Below are positions 36,001-48,310 of a stretch of 64,000 nucleotides of DNA, in pieces. The translations under genes were made by a program, and so were the position numbers. Source of the stretch: Narthecium ossifragum. Lineage: Eukaryota > Streptophyta > Magnoliopsida > Dioscoreales > Nartheciaceae. Under the pieces are notes generated by a model. That model had not been told where the DNA came from. It did not search any database and saw only the letters and a list, made by a program, of their open reading frames with translations. The DNA lies in assembly GCA_963920575.1 (NCBI GenBank), contig OY986966.1, positions 1,260,130-1,324,129 on the forward strand. Reading direction: 5' to 3'. How positions within the stretch are numbered: position 1 is the stretch's first letter; each line of letters opens with the position of its first letter.

Positions 36001-39000
36001 CCAATAATTCTCTTGTCACAGATTGGTTGACACCGCAATTAAAACATCTCGAAGTGGGTACTTGCAACGGTGTCTGGTCAAGAATCTTGAATCCTTGAGA
36101 GTCTGCTATGATCTTACAGTACGTGATGCAGATGGATCTGTTGTCCAGTTCATGTATGGGGAAGATGGAGTAGATGTCCTAAAATCTAGCTTCCTTTCTG
36201 AGATTAATGCGCTTGCTACTGTAAGGCCACGACCCTCTGCTTCTTTCTTTTATTGCTGCTTGAGCTCCACAAGATGATAAAATTGTGTTGCTGACAATTT
36301 TCAGAATCATAAAGTCATGCTAAAAAGGCTAAGCAGTCATGTTGAGGAAGCGGATTTGTCCAGATCAAATGGTTTTGTGAAGAAATTACCTTCTAAACTA
36401 GAGGAGAAAGCAATAGCTTTTGTTGATGGCATCTTGAAGAACCTGCATAGTCATCATGATCAAATCAAGAGGAAGGATGTGCGGAAATTGATGAAACATA
36501 AGTATTTGTCAAGTCTTGCAGAGCCTGGTGAGCCCGTTGGTGTTATTGCTGCTCAATCTGTTGGCGAACCAGCAACACAAATGACGTAAGACCTCCGCCT
36601 TCAATTTCGACATGCATTGAGAATCTTGTCTTTTCTTTATTGTCAATTATTTTTCCTGGTATCAGGCTTTGAAGACATTGACTGGGAGGAAATGATCCAT
36701 AGATTTTTCATTTGCTTAAGAATTCATATCAATGGATTAGAAGATGAAATAGATGTTGCAGGCAAAACATATCTTACTGAAACTATCATTGTGAAAGCTT
36801 ATGCCTTATTCTGACGGCATTTCACATATTCTCATCTCTTATCTTGTTAAAGAATGTTGCAATTGTTAGGTGATTAATTTTCAATGTCTGAAAATTGATG
36901 ACGTTGGATCCCTTCCTATTGAGTTGCCTTCCAGTCTGCCTCTTATTTATTTAGTATCGTATGGTGTATTCTAGGATTTGGTTCTCTTCAGTTTCATCTG
37001 TGTTTTTGGTTCTCTTACATAAAGCTAGAAATTTAGTTTGTGCGGGGACGTTGGCCGTGGAGTATGCGTGTAATCATTCTGTTGATTAGGGCAGTAAACT
37101 TTGACGTAGAAGTATAGCAACAGTTATGGGGGGTGTTTGTTTGTTATCCACCATGACCATTTCATGATTGTTTGTAAAAGCATTATTCATATTTACCACT
37201 CCTAAATATTGCTGAAATTACTATAGCTGATGATTCGAAACAACTTAATAGCAAATTGCCTAGGCTATGGTGATTTGTCCGACTCCTGTGACTATATGAC
37301 ATAGAAGGTGGTAATTTTTCTTTTTCCTTTGTTTGCATGTGCGTGTAAGGGTACTATGTGGTCCTGGAGGATTGGTTGAATACAGAAATACTTAATATTT
37401 TTTTTTCTTTCATAGCCTGGCTTGGGGTTGTATAGATATACAAGGTCTCCCTAATAAAAATAACTAAATAAGTCTAGTTTGAGATTGCAGATAAGTTTCA
37501 CGTGTGCTTTCTAAAGGCAGCTGTTTTATAGGCCGTGTTTTTGGTATAAAAACATTTGAGTCTGAGTACACGTTATCTTTATGTGTGCTTTTTTTGTATG
37601 TTTATAATGAAATACGCCCAGATTTGTACCTCATCTAGTTATAAAATTCCACTCTGAAATAGTCTATCTCAATCTCAGCGTGAAGATTCTTCATGCACTT
37701 GATCAAGTTGATGAGATATAATGTAAAGATTTTTCTCCTGCATTATTTGACAAGTTAAAGATCTGAGTCCCATGGAATATCCCTCTGAGATTCGTGGAAT
37801 TCATTATGCAAGCACAGATGTCAATTAGCCTTATGTTGCAGATCTGATGAATCTCTTGTCAATAGCCAGGTAGTTGACATATATTGATTTAGGCAGTTGG
37901 ATAACTTTGTTGGCTCTTTCTTCGCAGGAGAAATCAGGCAACCAGAATATTGTAGAGTGATCGACACTGTACATTATAGAGCAAGACCTCAATGAAGTAT
38001 ATTGTTTAAATGACACTGATAATCATTTCCATTCATATTGTTGACCGACCTTATTGTTTTGCCTGTCATTGAAGTCATAACCTTGATCATAACATTCCAG
38101 TGCAGATCACTGGACAAATTCTGTTACTATGATAAGTAGGGTTTAGTGGGTAAAAAGAACTTCTCATTGTCCATTTGTCCTCCTCTAATTCGACATTTCA
38201 GTATAATTTCAAATGATCTCATCTATTATTACTTCAGGTTTTTCTATGTGCCTGATTTTCTTTTCTTGGCCATCTTTTTAGCGGGTTGTACAAAGATTTT
38301 TCCTAATTATGAAATAGCTATGTAAGGGGCGTTTAAAAAAAACAAAACCATTCCTTTTAAGTCTTTCAATGCATGATAAAGAAGATTTGTACGCCTGCAG
38401 CCCTCGGTGAATCATCCGTTTGACTTATCTTGTTGTTGTTTTGGTCCTCAGGCTCAATACTTTTCATCATGCTGGAAAAGGGGAAATGAATGTGACACTT
38501 GGAGTACCTCGTCTACAAGAAATTATGATGAGTGCAAAGGAGAATATTCGTACTCCAGTTATGACTTGTCCCCTTCTTGGTGGGAGGAATGAGTAAGTCC
38601 AGGTTTAAATTGTTTATATTATTTTAACTAGATAGCCAAGCTTCGTTGTTGTTTTGCTGATTTATATAGATGTGGTGGTGCTTCACTTCGAAGTCATTGA
38701 ATACTGCCTTGCATTATCCCATTAAAATGCTCCTGCATGTCATCACTCTGAAAGATTTGGTGTGAGAACGTGGGTATATCCTGACATCATGCACTTTCTT
38801 CTTTCTGCAGGGAGCATGCTAAATGTCTTGTTGCGAAAATAAGGAGGGTCTCTGTAGCACAGATTATAGAGAGTATGGAGGTTCGGACTGATCCATTCCC
38901 CATCCTTGAAAATCCAGGGTCCACCATATATAAGTTGAAGATGAAACTTCGAATACCTGATCTTTATCATCAGCAACCAGATCTCTCACCAGAAGCCTGC

Positions 39001-40631
39001 GAGAAAATCTTAACGGTGACTTTTGTAGGCGCATTGGATGATGCTATATCAAGACACTTAGAAATGATATCCAAGATCATGGGTGTAAAGGAAATTTCTG
39101 CCAAGGAAGACATTAGCTTTACCGAGCCAACAGATGAGGATGAATCTCAGGACAGATCCACTAAAAGGGAAGGCAATGACGATGATAGTGGCGACGACAA
39201 TGAGGGGGATCAAGGTTTTGATGCCGAAAAGAGAAAAAGGCAGATCAGCGATGAATTAGAGTACGAGGATGATATAGAGAAAGAGAGGCCTGATATAGCA
39301 TACGAACAAGATGGAGAACCTTCATCAGAGTTTGAGAGTGAAATTGATCAGGCTGAACCTGATGATGATTACACAATGGGTGCTGGCCCTCCTACTTCTG
39401 AGGCTGAAGTAGAACCCTCTGAAGGCCCATCCAAAATTCAGAGATCAGAGTCTGGTAGCAAGAAACAGAAGCAAGAAGTCAAAAGCAAGACGAAGTTGCT
39501 GGAAAAGAAGAAGAAAAAGGATTTAAGAGTAATCAAAGTAGATTATACTGAAGGAAATTTCGAGGTTCACTTCCTTTTTAGGAATGAACCTCACATTTTG
39601 TTGGCTGAGGTCCGTATTATCGCTTTCCTATTTGTCTGCTTGATTTCTGTGTTTTGTGTGTGGCATTATGTTTTATTGCTAGAAGTTAGTGTGGCCTTTT
39701 TATATATGTTTCATTTTTTTAGGAACTGTATTTATCTTCTTTTTTTTCTTTTCCTAGTGGCCCTATGTAACGTTAAACAATAGAATAGTATGATGTAGGC
39801 AATCCATATGATGTAGTGGTTAGAAAGAGGCCAGGTTATCCAGGAAACTTTTGTCATTTCCAGTGAAGTATTTTATAGCAGCATGGGTAGTTTGGCCTCA
39901 ATGGTTTCATCAGTGTTCATGTAAATCATCATTAGATATTCCTGCTAAGTTAATCAAAATCTTATGGATAGACCCGCATCTGAAATCTGAAGGAATTTGT
40001 CATTGGACCATTTTCAGAATGTATTGATGTTTAAGGTTTTTTTCGCTGCTCTGCTCATTTTCTGCCGAATCACTGACATAAAATTCAAACTTTCTTACAG
40101 ATTGCTCAGAAAACAGCGAACAAGGTGTTTTTGAAGGGCACAAAGAACATTGAGCAGTGCTGCGTAATTCGCCCCAAGGACCAGCCTCTCTCATTGCAGA
40201 CTGCTGGAGTGAACTTCCTTGCGTTTTGGGACTTACATGACAGCTTGGATGTCACAAGGATAGTCACCAACGACATACATGCAATGCTCAAGACATACGG
40301 GGTGGAGGCGGCAAGAGCGACTATTGTAAAAGAGGTGATGGGTGTGTTTGCAGCATACGGTGGCCGTGTAAACATTCGACACCTCTCCCTGATCGCCGAT
40401 TTCATGACCGCCCATGGTGGCATTCGGCCGATGAACAGGCTTGGGATGGACTTGTATGGCACCTCACCATTTAGCAAGATGACCTTTGAGACAGCATCAA
40501 AATTCATCATTGAGGCAGCTGTACATGGGGAGGTAGACACACTAGAGTCTCCATCAGCTAGTGTCTGTCTCGGTCAACCAGTTAAGATGGGCACGGGCTG
40601 TTTTGGTTTAATGCACAATCTACAGCTTTAA
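21032..40631 (+). CDS. NRPA1: DNA-directed RNA polymerase I largest subunit
   Basis: Twenty exons join without a frame break to 1,639 residues: 21,032-21,192; 21,903-22,062; 22,181-22,489; 23,444-23,719; 23,881-24,063; 25,210-25,366; 26,657-26,844; 27,935-28,195; 29,639-29,727; 29,808-29,955; 30,076-30,294; 30,471-30,737; 30,824-30,965; 31,346-31,551; 33,028-33,230; 36,022-36,220; 36,305-36,585; 38,452-38,592; 38,811-39,609; 40,101-40,631. It is the catalytic subunit of the nucleolar polymerase that makes 45S pre-rRNA. Visible motifs: zinc clamp CKTC...[10 protein letters not shown] (residues 55-74), further CxxC pairs at 95/98 and 190/193, [33 protein letters not shown], the Mg-binding NADFDGD (598-604), LDGGLRPQE-like [20 protein letters not shown], trigger-loop region [15 protein letters not shown], and an acidic/basic pol I-type insert (about 1,300-1,437). 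The length fits the plant family (about 1,670). The ATG at 21,032 is uncertain: an acceptor (TGGTGCAG) ends at 21,022, so an unseen upstream exon could add residues before GTSM. Confidence 0.95.
21376..21582. mobile_element. GC-rich MITE in NRPA1 intron 1
   Basis: The left end reads GGGGCCTGTTTGGCCATTC and the right end in reverse GGGCCTGTTTGGATGAC, a typical Tourist/PIF-Harbinger-style terminus. The interior is made of 'ggcggattc/gaatccgcc' palindromes. Open frames on both strands here are artefacts of the element. It lies between coding exons 1 and 2 of NRPA1. Confidence 0.65.
27261..27480. repeat. 111-bp direct duplication in an NRPA1 intron
   Basis: The phrase 'ggattgaaatgcatgagct' followed by 'aacataaacccgaagacacc' occurs at 27,261 and again at 27,372. 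The two units are clearly related but diverged. Both lie in the intron between exons 7 and 8 and encode nothing recognisable. Confidence 0.7.
29206..29340. repeat. 28-bp minisatellite, ~4.7 copies
   Basis: The unit begins GTGATCACAATTGGAGACAG and continues TTAAAATT. Four units are essentially identical and a fifth is partial and slightly altered. Each unit contains the palindrome TTGTGATCACAA at its junction. The array lies in the NRPA1 intron between exons 8 and 9. High identity between units suggests recent expansion. Confidence 0.92.
33387..35850. repeat. 2.4-kb inverted repeat filling an NRPA1 intron
   Basis: The left arm (about 33,387-34,480) matches the reverse complement of the right arm (about 34,800-35,850), with moderate divergence and small gaps. 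Matching landmarks include 'gccttattaaataggac' (33,510, reverse at 35,720), 'gagtagtttcctatggctt' (33,575, reverse at 35,660), 'atttatgttccg' with 'gcatagaagc' (33,976, reverse at 35,350) and 'tttagtaaattgctatgata' (34,221, reverse at 35,130). The loop is about 320 bp. The intron spans 33,231-36,021, so the structure makes up most of it. No ORF in the arms resembles a transposase. It could be a foldback element or two opposed copies of one repeat. Confidence 0.8.
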
Positions 40632-43017
40632 GTATTTCTAGCTCCTTCAATCCTTTGGAGCCTCTTTGTATGAGTTCTAATGGACAATAGAAAATAGCAA
40701 CAGAATTAGAGCTTGAAAAGTTTTTGTAGACAATAGAGAATGACGCGAGAAACATGCAGTATGTTGAAATGTATGAGGTATCAAAAATTTTGTACTTAAG
40801 TCGTTTTTGTGTTGAAATGATGCGAGAAACAGGCAGTTTTTGTGTTGATTGAGAGAGACATATAAGTTTTGTAATTCAGTCGTTTAATCTATAGAGAAGT
40901 GCCCATGAGGTATTCATATTTAGTTCTCATATGGTTTTATTTTACGAACAGTATGCGAGTATTCATATTTGGTACCTATATTTCAGGCATTCTAAGAATC
41001 CAGTCTTGACATTTATAGGCTGATCTTAGCTTAAATTCAATTTCACGAAGGTTTTTTAGCAAGGGTGGCACAATATTAGCATTCAATTACAGATTAAATT
41101 TATATGTGATCTTTCACACACAAATCAACAACAGTTCTCTCCTCAGATGGTTTAAACGGCAAAAAAAAAAAAGGCATGGTCTATGAAAGTCACTATAGGT
41201 TTGTTTGGTTGATTTCATTTATTGAGCTGATTGCATTCATATTTATTGCCAAAAAATGAGACTTCATATTATATCATAAGTTCTAGTCGGCGTCGGCCAC
41301 ATCACATGGCATGAAGCATCATAGTAGTACTGCAATGCACCCGACATTATTTGAATCAGAAGTGATTGAGGGTACATGTCACGTAGGCATGCGCATCATA
41401 TATGTCCACTTTCAACGCTCCATATCTACTCACATCCGTTGGTCTCCATCACGTAAGCCAATAATACATGGTCACACAAACCATGTGCAGTGTACATATA
41501 CACAAATATTTTTTTTTCTATTTGAACGCATTCTAACAAACCCTAAGTAGGATATTACCCTTTTTTAAGTGTAATAGTCTCAAAAACTCTTTAAGGCTGG
41601 TATGTATTATCAAAATCAACCTGCAGCAAAATCAATATAATCATGAAAATGCTGCATTCTCCTGCAATCAACTCTTACAATTAGCCCTTAATTGGGCTAC
41701 CCAGCCTTCATACTCAACTAATAAAATAAAAAAAACTCAGCGGACCCCAATTGCCCTTCAAGAGACGAGCTACATCGGTATTCCACGTACTTGATTGCAT
41801 CTGTGTTTTCTTTCTCTGAAGAAATGAGCCCGAAGGTTAGGCCACTGCATCAGATAAACTCTAATCTACAGAGGATCATCCCCGACAACAGGGTCCCCAG
41901 AGTCACGGCGGAAACCACCAACGGAGCCTGAGTCGCCACACAGTTAGCTCACTTATTCAGCTCACGGGGGGATGTAATTATTAACACATAATTGCCGCAG
42001 CTGTCCACCCAGCCACCATATCTGACCGAAAACGTACTCGCCCCCCATCCCCATGGGAAATTACCATTGCAGGTACTTGTTTGCCTATATACAGCGAGCC
42101 ATCATTTTCAAACACCACAAGTTAACGCACCACCAAAACCAGCCACCGCATTATATATATATATATATCACCAACCTAGGAGTTGAGCATCGGCTTGAAT
42201 AGCTAAAACATATCCACACCATGAGGATCGGCGATTGGATGTAAACTCCAACTAATTAACGACCATGCATCCTTTGCATCTCTCCTAATTAAGTTCAGCA
42301 GCTTACGTTGCGTCCTCAAGGCAATCATCTCATAGAAGGAAAGCTGAACACCCAAAGCAGTTCTCAAAATACGATAGATGGACTCCCAGTCATTCCCCTT
42401 CTATTCGACATCTTACAAAAGCCAAGAACATCTCTAGTAGGAAATTTTTTAAGAAGCAGTTTCCGAATCAAAATTGACTAACTTGCCAGCCCATAAGTAA
42501 ATCCAAAATCTAATCCCATAGACCGATGACCACTAGTTTACAGGAAATTTATCTGGGCGCAAAACCACGCACGAAACGTGGTTTGGAGCATTAAATGCAC
42601 AACTACATGGCCGGGGAAATACTCTTAAGAAATAGAATGGGGGGCTTAAGATGTTAAAAAAACATCAGAGGAGTTCTAAAGTGCCAAAACAAAATATAGG
42701 AGGTCCTTTTTGGCAAAAAAAATGTTGTCAACACTAGCGCTCCAGATGAGTGATTCCCAGAGTCCTGCTGAAATAAAATTGGTACATACGCTCCTGACAC
42801 ATTTAATCAACTAAATATCTTTCTTGAATACCCAACAAAAAATCTCTAAACTCACATTATTTTGAGCAAAAAAAAAACAAATCTCTTGCTTCCTCTTGAA
42901 GCAGAGGCGCGGCATCTAAATTCAAGTTGGTATGAAACAACAAAAGCCCGTGTATGCTGGCTGAATCGACATCTCAAGAACCAACAAAGTTACAACTGCT
43001 TTGGAAATATAAGGGGA
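40632..43017. other. Intergenic, NRPA1 3' side to TIM9 3' side
   Basis: The first few hundred bases past 40,631 are AT-rich and suit an NRPA1 3' UTR and terminator region. A possible MITE (41,197-41,542) has ends 'taggtttgtttgg' and 'ctaacaaacccta'. On the - strand, about 42,230-42,490, a one-base frameshift joins IRKLLLKKFPTRDVLGFCKM to NDWESIYRILRTALGVQLSF and IALRTQRKLLNLIRRDAK, which looks like a decayed coding segment of unknown family. I see no intact gene. Confidence 0.3.
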
Positions 43018-45230
43018 TTAATCAGAGGTTGGAGCGCCCTGATTCAGCTCCGCAAACCTCATGCCGACTCTCATGGAGTGCTTCAAAAATTTTTCAGCGC
43101 AACGGCGCACACACGTTTCTTCTTGCTTGTCAAGTGACTTTCTTCGGAAAGTGTCCACGCAGTCGGAGAAGCATCTCTCAACCAGCGAATTATACATTCT
43201 CAGGCTGCAAAAATAAATGATAAAGGAGATCAAAATAAAATCCTGTCAGTCAGTATTTCAAATTAAGTGTGCAAGTCTAAAGTGAAAAGGAAGAAAAACA
43301 AAATTCAAATCAAAGACGAGATAAACAGACAGTAGGTAAAACTAAAGTGTCAATTTCAGTTGTGAACTTGTGATTTTTAAAGAGCTCACTGAAAACCTAT
43401 TCCTTTTTTCCCCCTCTTCTCTGAAACCTATTCCTTCATAAAAGTGAATCATCTCTCAACCCGACTGTATCAGGTTATAAATTAGATAGCTAAAAGGCAC
43501 CCAAAGGCTCAGAAAATCAAGTGAAGAAAACACAGGATGTCATGAAACTAAAAGATTGGCTTGCACATGAACAAAACGAAACCGGACTAAAATTGACCAA
43601 ATACATGACCTTCATCAAAGCATGATTGGGGGAAAAGAACGAAAACAAGAATAAGTGGAAAGAATCAAAAGTTTTCCATCACCCAATCTTCCAATTTTTC
43701 CCTAAACCATTCCAGACATTGACAGCTAGCTATTGCCAACTAGGTAGGTAGAACATATCATGCAAAAAGGGATGCATAGACCTTTGAGGATAATTTCAAC
43801 CTTACCAGGAAAAACTTATCTACATCGAAGACTAATCCGCTGTTTAACTCTCCCACGTTGTGTTCACTGTCCCCCCTTTTCTATGGATACCCTGCTGGAT
43901 GAATAGCACAAACTTCGGGTTGAAAGGACCAGATCAATCATAATTTTCCGGCCATTTAATTATACACATATAGACACATCAAGCTTTTAATCCAGCTTGT
44001 CTATCAAGATTGCTACATTCCATGAAAGAACTCCACAATCATTGTCCTTAGTGGGTAAATATCACAAGTCATATTAGTAACGGAATCAATTTCAAAATTC
44101 TAAACTAAATTCAAAAACTTGCACCAAGGACAACAAGTACTAGTCCAGCTGTTTCCAGAATGTTGCCCACAGTTCCACCTGAGCCTGAAAATTATGATTT
44201 CATCCACACTATATGTTTTTTTTTGTTGCAACGGAACATAGTTTTGATGATGGGCTGCGTAAACCTATATAAAGCCTTGAATATTACAATCATCAAGAAT
44301 CCCACTAGACAGGATTCAAAAATGTTTACAGGTTATCCCCTCAATCAATTGACAAACAATTTCTCGGATAAATTTACATGCTAAAAATACTATGGATCAA
44401 GATTACATAACTCTTCAACCCAGAAGCCATAATCTTTTTCCTGTCAGCACATAATGGCTCACATCTTTCACAGCTAAACTCTAAAGATTCCAACAGAAAA
44501 CTTATAAAGAGATTGCCAGCACTTGCCTCCAACATATGTAGTAGTTTAGAAGTAGGGACAAATAGGGTAGGAAACCGCAAGTTTCAACCCAGTTAGACCT
44601 GAGTATATGTATCAGATTAACACTCAGACGAATCTAGGCACGGCCATAAAATATAATAGAAACAAGCACGGTGCTCTGGAGCGGTAGTTTATTTTTAGTT
44701 CTGTTCCGCATTCCAATTTGTTAAAGAGGGCCTCAAGCACTTAAATCGCTCAAGAACCCTTAATAAGAAGCTATGAACTAATCAAAGTCATAGAACCATT
44801 TCCCAAAAAAAGAAGAACAAGCGATCTGGAAACAAACAGCATAAACTAATTCAAGAACTAAGATTCTACGATGACATAATGTTAGCTCTGAGCTTAACGA
44901 AGCACAGAAGTCCCACTACCATACACGCCCTACCTAACCCAGCATTTATACCATTCATTAAAAACCAAGAAATTGGACAAAAAAGAAGAAGAGAACTACG
45001 GCATCCACAAGAACCACATGACATCTCACATGCTCTCGATGTCCACTATATCCATCCATACAGCCCCCAAGTAACAATTTTCTCACGAAAACCCTACACA
45101 TGGGAAAGGATTAAGACCAAGAAAGGGTTGGAGACCTGTCGCGGATCTGAAGCTGCTCAATCATGGTGGACATCCGTATCTTGTCCTCCTCCGGGAGGTT
45201 CTCCAGATCTCCAAGCATGCTCTTATCCAT
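43018..45230 (-). CDS. TIM9: Mitochondrial import chaperone TIM9
   Basis: Two exons (45,230-45,136 and 43,204-43,018) give 93 residues, the same length as the Arabidopsis protein. Small TIM chaperones form TIM9-TIM10 hexamers in the intermembrane space and escort hydrophobic carrier and beta-barrel precursors. The protein starts MDKSMLGDLENLPEEDK and carries the twin CX3C motif CFSDC (residues 43-47) and CVRRC (63-67), whose cysteines form two disulphides. The C-terminus is RVGMRFAELNQGAPTSD. The intron of 1.93 kb splits the serine codon after the first exon and obeys GT/AG. The upstream side is shared head-to-head with the OEP16 gene. An in-frame ATG upstream of exon 2 in the intron (open frame to 43,233) is not the real start. 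Confidence 0.97.
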
Positions 45231-45515
45231 CTCTCTCTCCTCTCCTCTCCTCTCCTCTCCTCTCCTTCGTGCTCTGGCAACGACGATGGCCAGGGACCGC
45301 TTACGCTGTTCGGACCTAAAACCCTAAAAAAAACTTTATCGTGCGCCTTTGAAATCAGACGGTCGTAATGCGTCTATTAATGGACCTTAAATGGGCTCCT
45401 ATTTTGGGCCTAATTAAATGGGCTCCATATGGATTACCAAACTCCAAGACTAAAGTATGTTATCTTCTAGAAAGGGCCGTTGCCAGTACGTCTCCACTCG
45501 ATCCATTTCCCAACC

Positions 45516-45546
<31 letters not shown>

Positions 45547-45574
45547 TAGAGATCAGAGGAGAGTCGGAGAGGGG
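45231..45574. promoter_or_regulatory. Bidirectional promoter TIM9 / OEP16
   Basis: Only 344 bp separate the two start codons. The interval contains a telo-box AAACCCTAA at 45,319-45,327 and three TGGGCY (site II) motifs at 45,392-45,397, 45,405-45,410 and 45,419-45,424. A (CTCTC)n tract at 45,230-45,267 serves as TIM9 leader, and a (GA)n tract at about 45,517-45,540 serves as OEP16 leader. Telo-box plus site II combinations are established in promoters of plant genes for ribosomes, mitochondrial proteins and protein import, where TCP factors act on site II. No TATA box is evident, which also fits this class. Shared regulation is an inference. Confidence 0.7.
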
Positions 45575-48310
45575 ATGCCTTCTTCTAGTTTCTCGGGATC
45601 TCTCACGTCCCCAAAGGTCGATGTCATGGTGGACATGGGGAACCCCTTCCTGAACCGCACCGTCGACGGATTCCTGAAGATTGGCGCTGTATTGGATAGG
45701 ATCCTTACCGCCATTTCCCTTTCCTCGTATTGTCTCATGGAATGCGTTATGAGTTGGTTGCTCTTTTGTTGTGTTCCATTAGGTTGGGGTTTCCAAGGTC
45801 GCTGTGGAGGAGACTTATAATTGCATCAAGAAAGGTACTCTTTTGCTTGCCCATTTGCTTATGATTCGTCAGTTCTAAAGGAAAAATGTGTTTTTTTGGT
45901 GCTTTTTTGGTTGTGATTGCGTTTATCTCTGTTAATGGTCACTGTTTTTGGCAGGGAGCGTTTCTAAGGGCAAACTTGAGGGTGCTGTGAGTATATAACT
46001 AGTTGTTCTGTGTAATTTCATATTTTGTCGATTTGGTATGACTTCTAGTTGAGTGTGGGAATCTTTCTGTAATGGATACCACTAACATTGATTTACGCCT
46101 ATCAAAAAGAAAAACGAAAGAGCTTACGCTTTAGAGCTCCTATTTTTCTAAAAATTGCTTTTGGATACATTGAATATATAGAACATTTCTATTTCTGAAA
46201 TCATAGACGGAAGGATTTGTAGGCAAGATTAACGCGTATAGTCAATTACTCGAGGCTTTGGTTGTCTGAATAAAGAGATTTCGTTGTCAGATCACTGATG
46301 TCATCATGATCATCGTCAAACCCTTCTTGTCTGTTTAACTAGTTCTTATTCTCTGCCTTTTGTTCGTGACAAGGCAAAGCTTACTTTTTAAACTAGATTA
46401 ACCACTATTTGAAACCAGAAAAGGCGATGTTAATGCTAATGCTATTTTCTGAGATAAACTAATCTGTAACCAAGAAGCTGAACGCTTTTCATATTAGTTA
46501 TATCATTCCCTGTTTATAATGGTGGAGGATGACTGAATGTACTACCCTTTGTTTGTCATCATTCGTATCATAATGTACATGAGCATTTCTGGATACTTTT
46601 GGAAGTTCCATGGGACCATCCTCCGGCCAAAGAATTTTTCTTAGGTACGGGCTTTATGCTGCTGTAACATGATAATGAACTTGTTTGTTTGTTTTTCTTT
46701 GCCTGATGCTATGCAGCTGAAGAAGATGTGCAAAGAAGGCGCATATTGGGGTGAGCTGGACTAAGTGTGCATGTGACTCAATTTCTATGTTTTCTTTTAT
46801 TTATTTTACCTTTGAAAGATATGGAGTTCACATAATAAAATGATTCTGCTTCTTACCCTGTTTACAGGAACCGTGGCCGGCGTATACGTAGGAATGGAAT
46901 ATGGTATGGAAAGGATCCGTGGCACCAGAGATTGGGTAAGTTATGATTCTAGTCACTTGATTTGTATTCACCTAATTAGTAATCTCTTCAAATTTGATCC
47001 TTTTCATTTATATGGTAATTTCACGACAGTTGTCTTTGATAATATAATTCTATAGCTCTGCTTCAGTGGTAAAAATGATTGCACAATGTTTATAAGAAGT
47101 TACTGTTTCTCGTCCACCATGTAACTTTCACCTGTTAACCGTAACAGAGGTCTGCTATGCACCAAATTCACTCCATATTACGGTCAACCTTGTTCAAATG
47201 TATGCCTTTGCACTTGTTGATGAGTTTTTTTTCGTAGTTGATGTCCTGTATCTCTATGATCTCTCAAGTCATTTGCCCAAGATTGCCTGCTTAGAGTTTC
47301 TCAAACTCCAAAACGTTAGCAAAGTATGAAAACCATAGGTTCAGCTCTATACTCAAAACTGAGTATCATATGTATACCTCCTGTGGAATACCTTGTATGC
47401 AACACACTCTTCTTCTTCTTCTTTTTATTGTTGGCAATCTTGAATGGCATGCTTTGGGCCAAGGATAATGGTGTTGAACAGGTGATCGTGGAGACTGATT
47501 TAAGAATGGCAAGAGATATGATATATAATACTATGATCTATTCACCTGCAATTGAGCCACTTCTTCGGGACATTTGGGCGGTTATGATGGAGCTACCGAG
47601 AGTAATTTGTGTTTATATTACTTGTTCGATTATTTGTAAAGCGGATGGTGTGGCTCGTTGGTGTCGTCGTTCTCAAGTGCCACTGTATTGGGCATTGAGA
47701 GATGGCATAACGAATTTGGATAGGTTCTTATAAGCCAGCCTTAGGGCTCATCTAATCAAACAAAAACACTCTTCTTTTCGCTTTTATGTAATCTAGCACT
47801 CCCAACGCACAAGAGTGCAGTTCTATAGACAAGCACAATAATAGAAGTTTAGCAATCAGCTTCTGTACTGAAACACTATGCTTGCATAGAGCTTTATCTT
47901 TCAAAACATAAACTTTAAGGCAAGAATATTGGCTTTCGAGGAATGCCATCCATATTAAGTACTGAACTCCTGTCAAAAGCCTTGGGCCCTTGGCTGATAG
48001 GCTAAGCTTGAATGATTGTTTAAATTACTTGATGGAAACACAAATTTATCAGTGCAAAAGAATATACTCGACCAATCATAACATTTGGCTCTCTGATGGT
48101 AAATTTATCGATGCAAAGACTTGTTATTCTGATGATAACAACATCTCCCTCTCTCTGATGGTGCTGCAGAAGAATGCTATGCTGGGGGGTGCAATAACGG
48201 GGGCACTGATTTCAGCTGCTAGCAATAAGGGCAAAGACAAGATAATTGCAGATGCCATCACTGGAGGTGCTGTTGCCACTGCTGCTGAGATTATCAACTA
48301 TCTCATGTGA
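45575..48310 (+). CDS. OEP16-1: Outer envelope pore protein 16 (OEP16-1)
   Basis: Six exons join in frame to 146 residues, the length of the pea and Arabidopsis OEP16-1 proteins: 45,575-45,688; 45,783-45,834; 45,955-45,986; 46,717-46,750; 46,868-46,935; 48,170-48,310. It is a channel for amino acids and amines in the chloroplast outer envelope, built of four membrane helices and related to the TIM17/22/23 family. Visible family landmarks are MPSSSFSGSLTSPK, VDMGNPFLNRTVDGFLKIG, LKKMCKEGAYWG, the glycine-rich AGVYVGMEYGMERIRGTRDW, and a last helix ITGGAVATAAEIINYLM. The start has a fair context and matches the family's N-terminus. The last intron (1.2 kb) carries a retrotransposon RNase H fragment. 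The frame is intact. OEP16-2 and OEP16-4 differ in length and N-terminus. Confidence 0.93.
47433..47733 (+). pseudogene. RNase H-like retrotransposon fragment in OEP16 intron 5
   Basis: The + strand reads LNGMLWAKDNGVEQVIVETD, then LLRDIWAVMMEL and KADGVARWCRRSQVPLYWA. This is the second half of the RNase H-like domain (RVT_3 type) of plant LINE elements: the 'A...A...G...v.vE.D' segment and 'aD.lAr'. The first half, with the catalytic Asp-Gly, is absent, and the frame extends upstream into unrelated sequence. It is an intronic relic and not part of OEP16. A similar but longer fragment is in the LINE at 61,858-63,217. Confidence 0.6.

Noticed and set aside
38407..38592. 61-residue + strand open frame beginning MNHPFDLSC
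   Set aside because: It covers NRPA1 exon 18 in the wrong frame; the correct frame reads [20 protein letters not shown].
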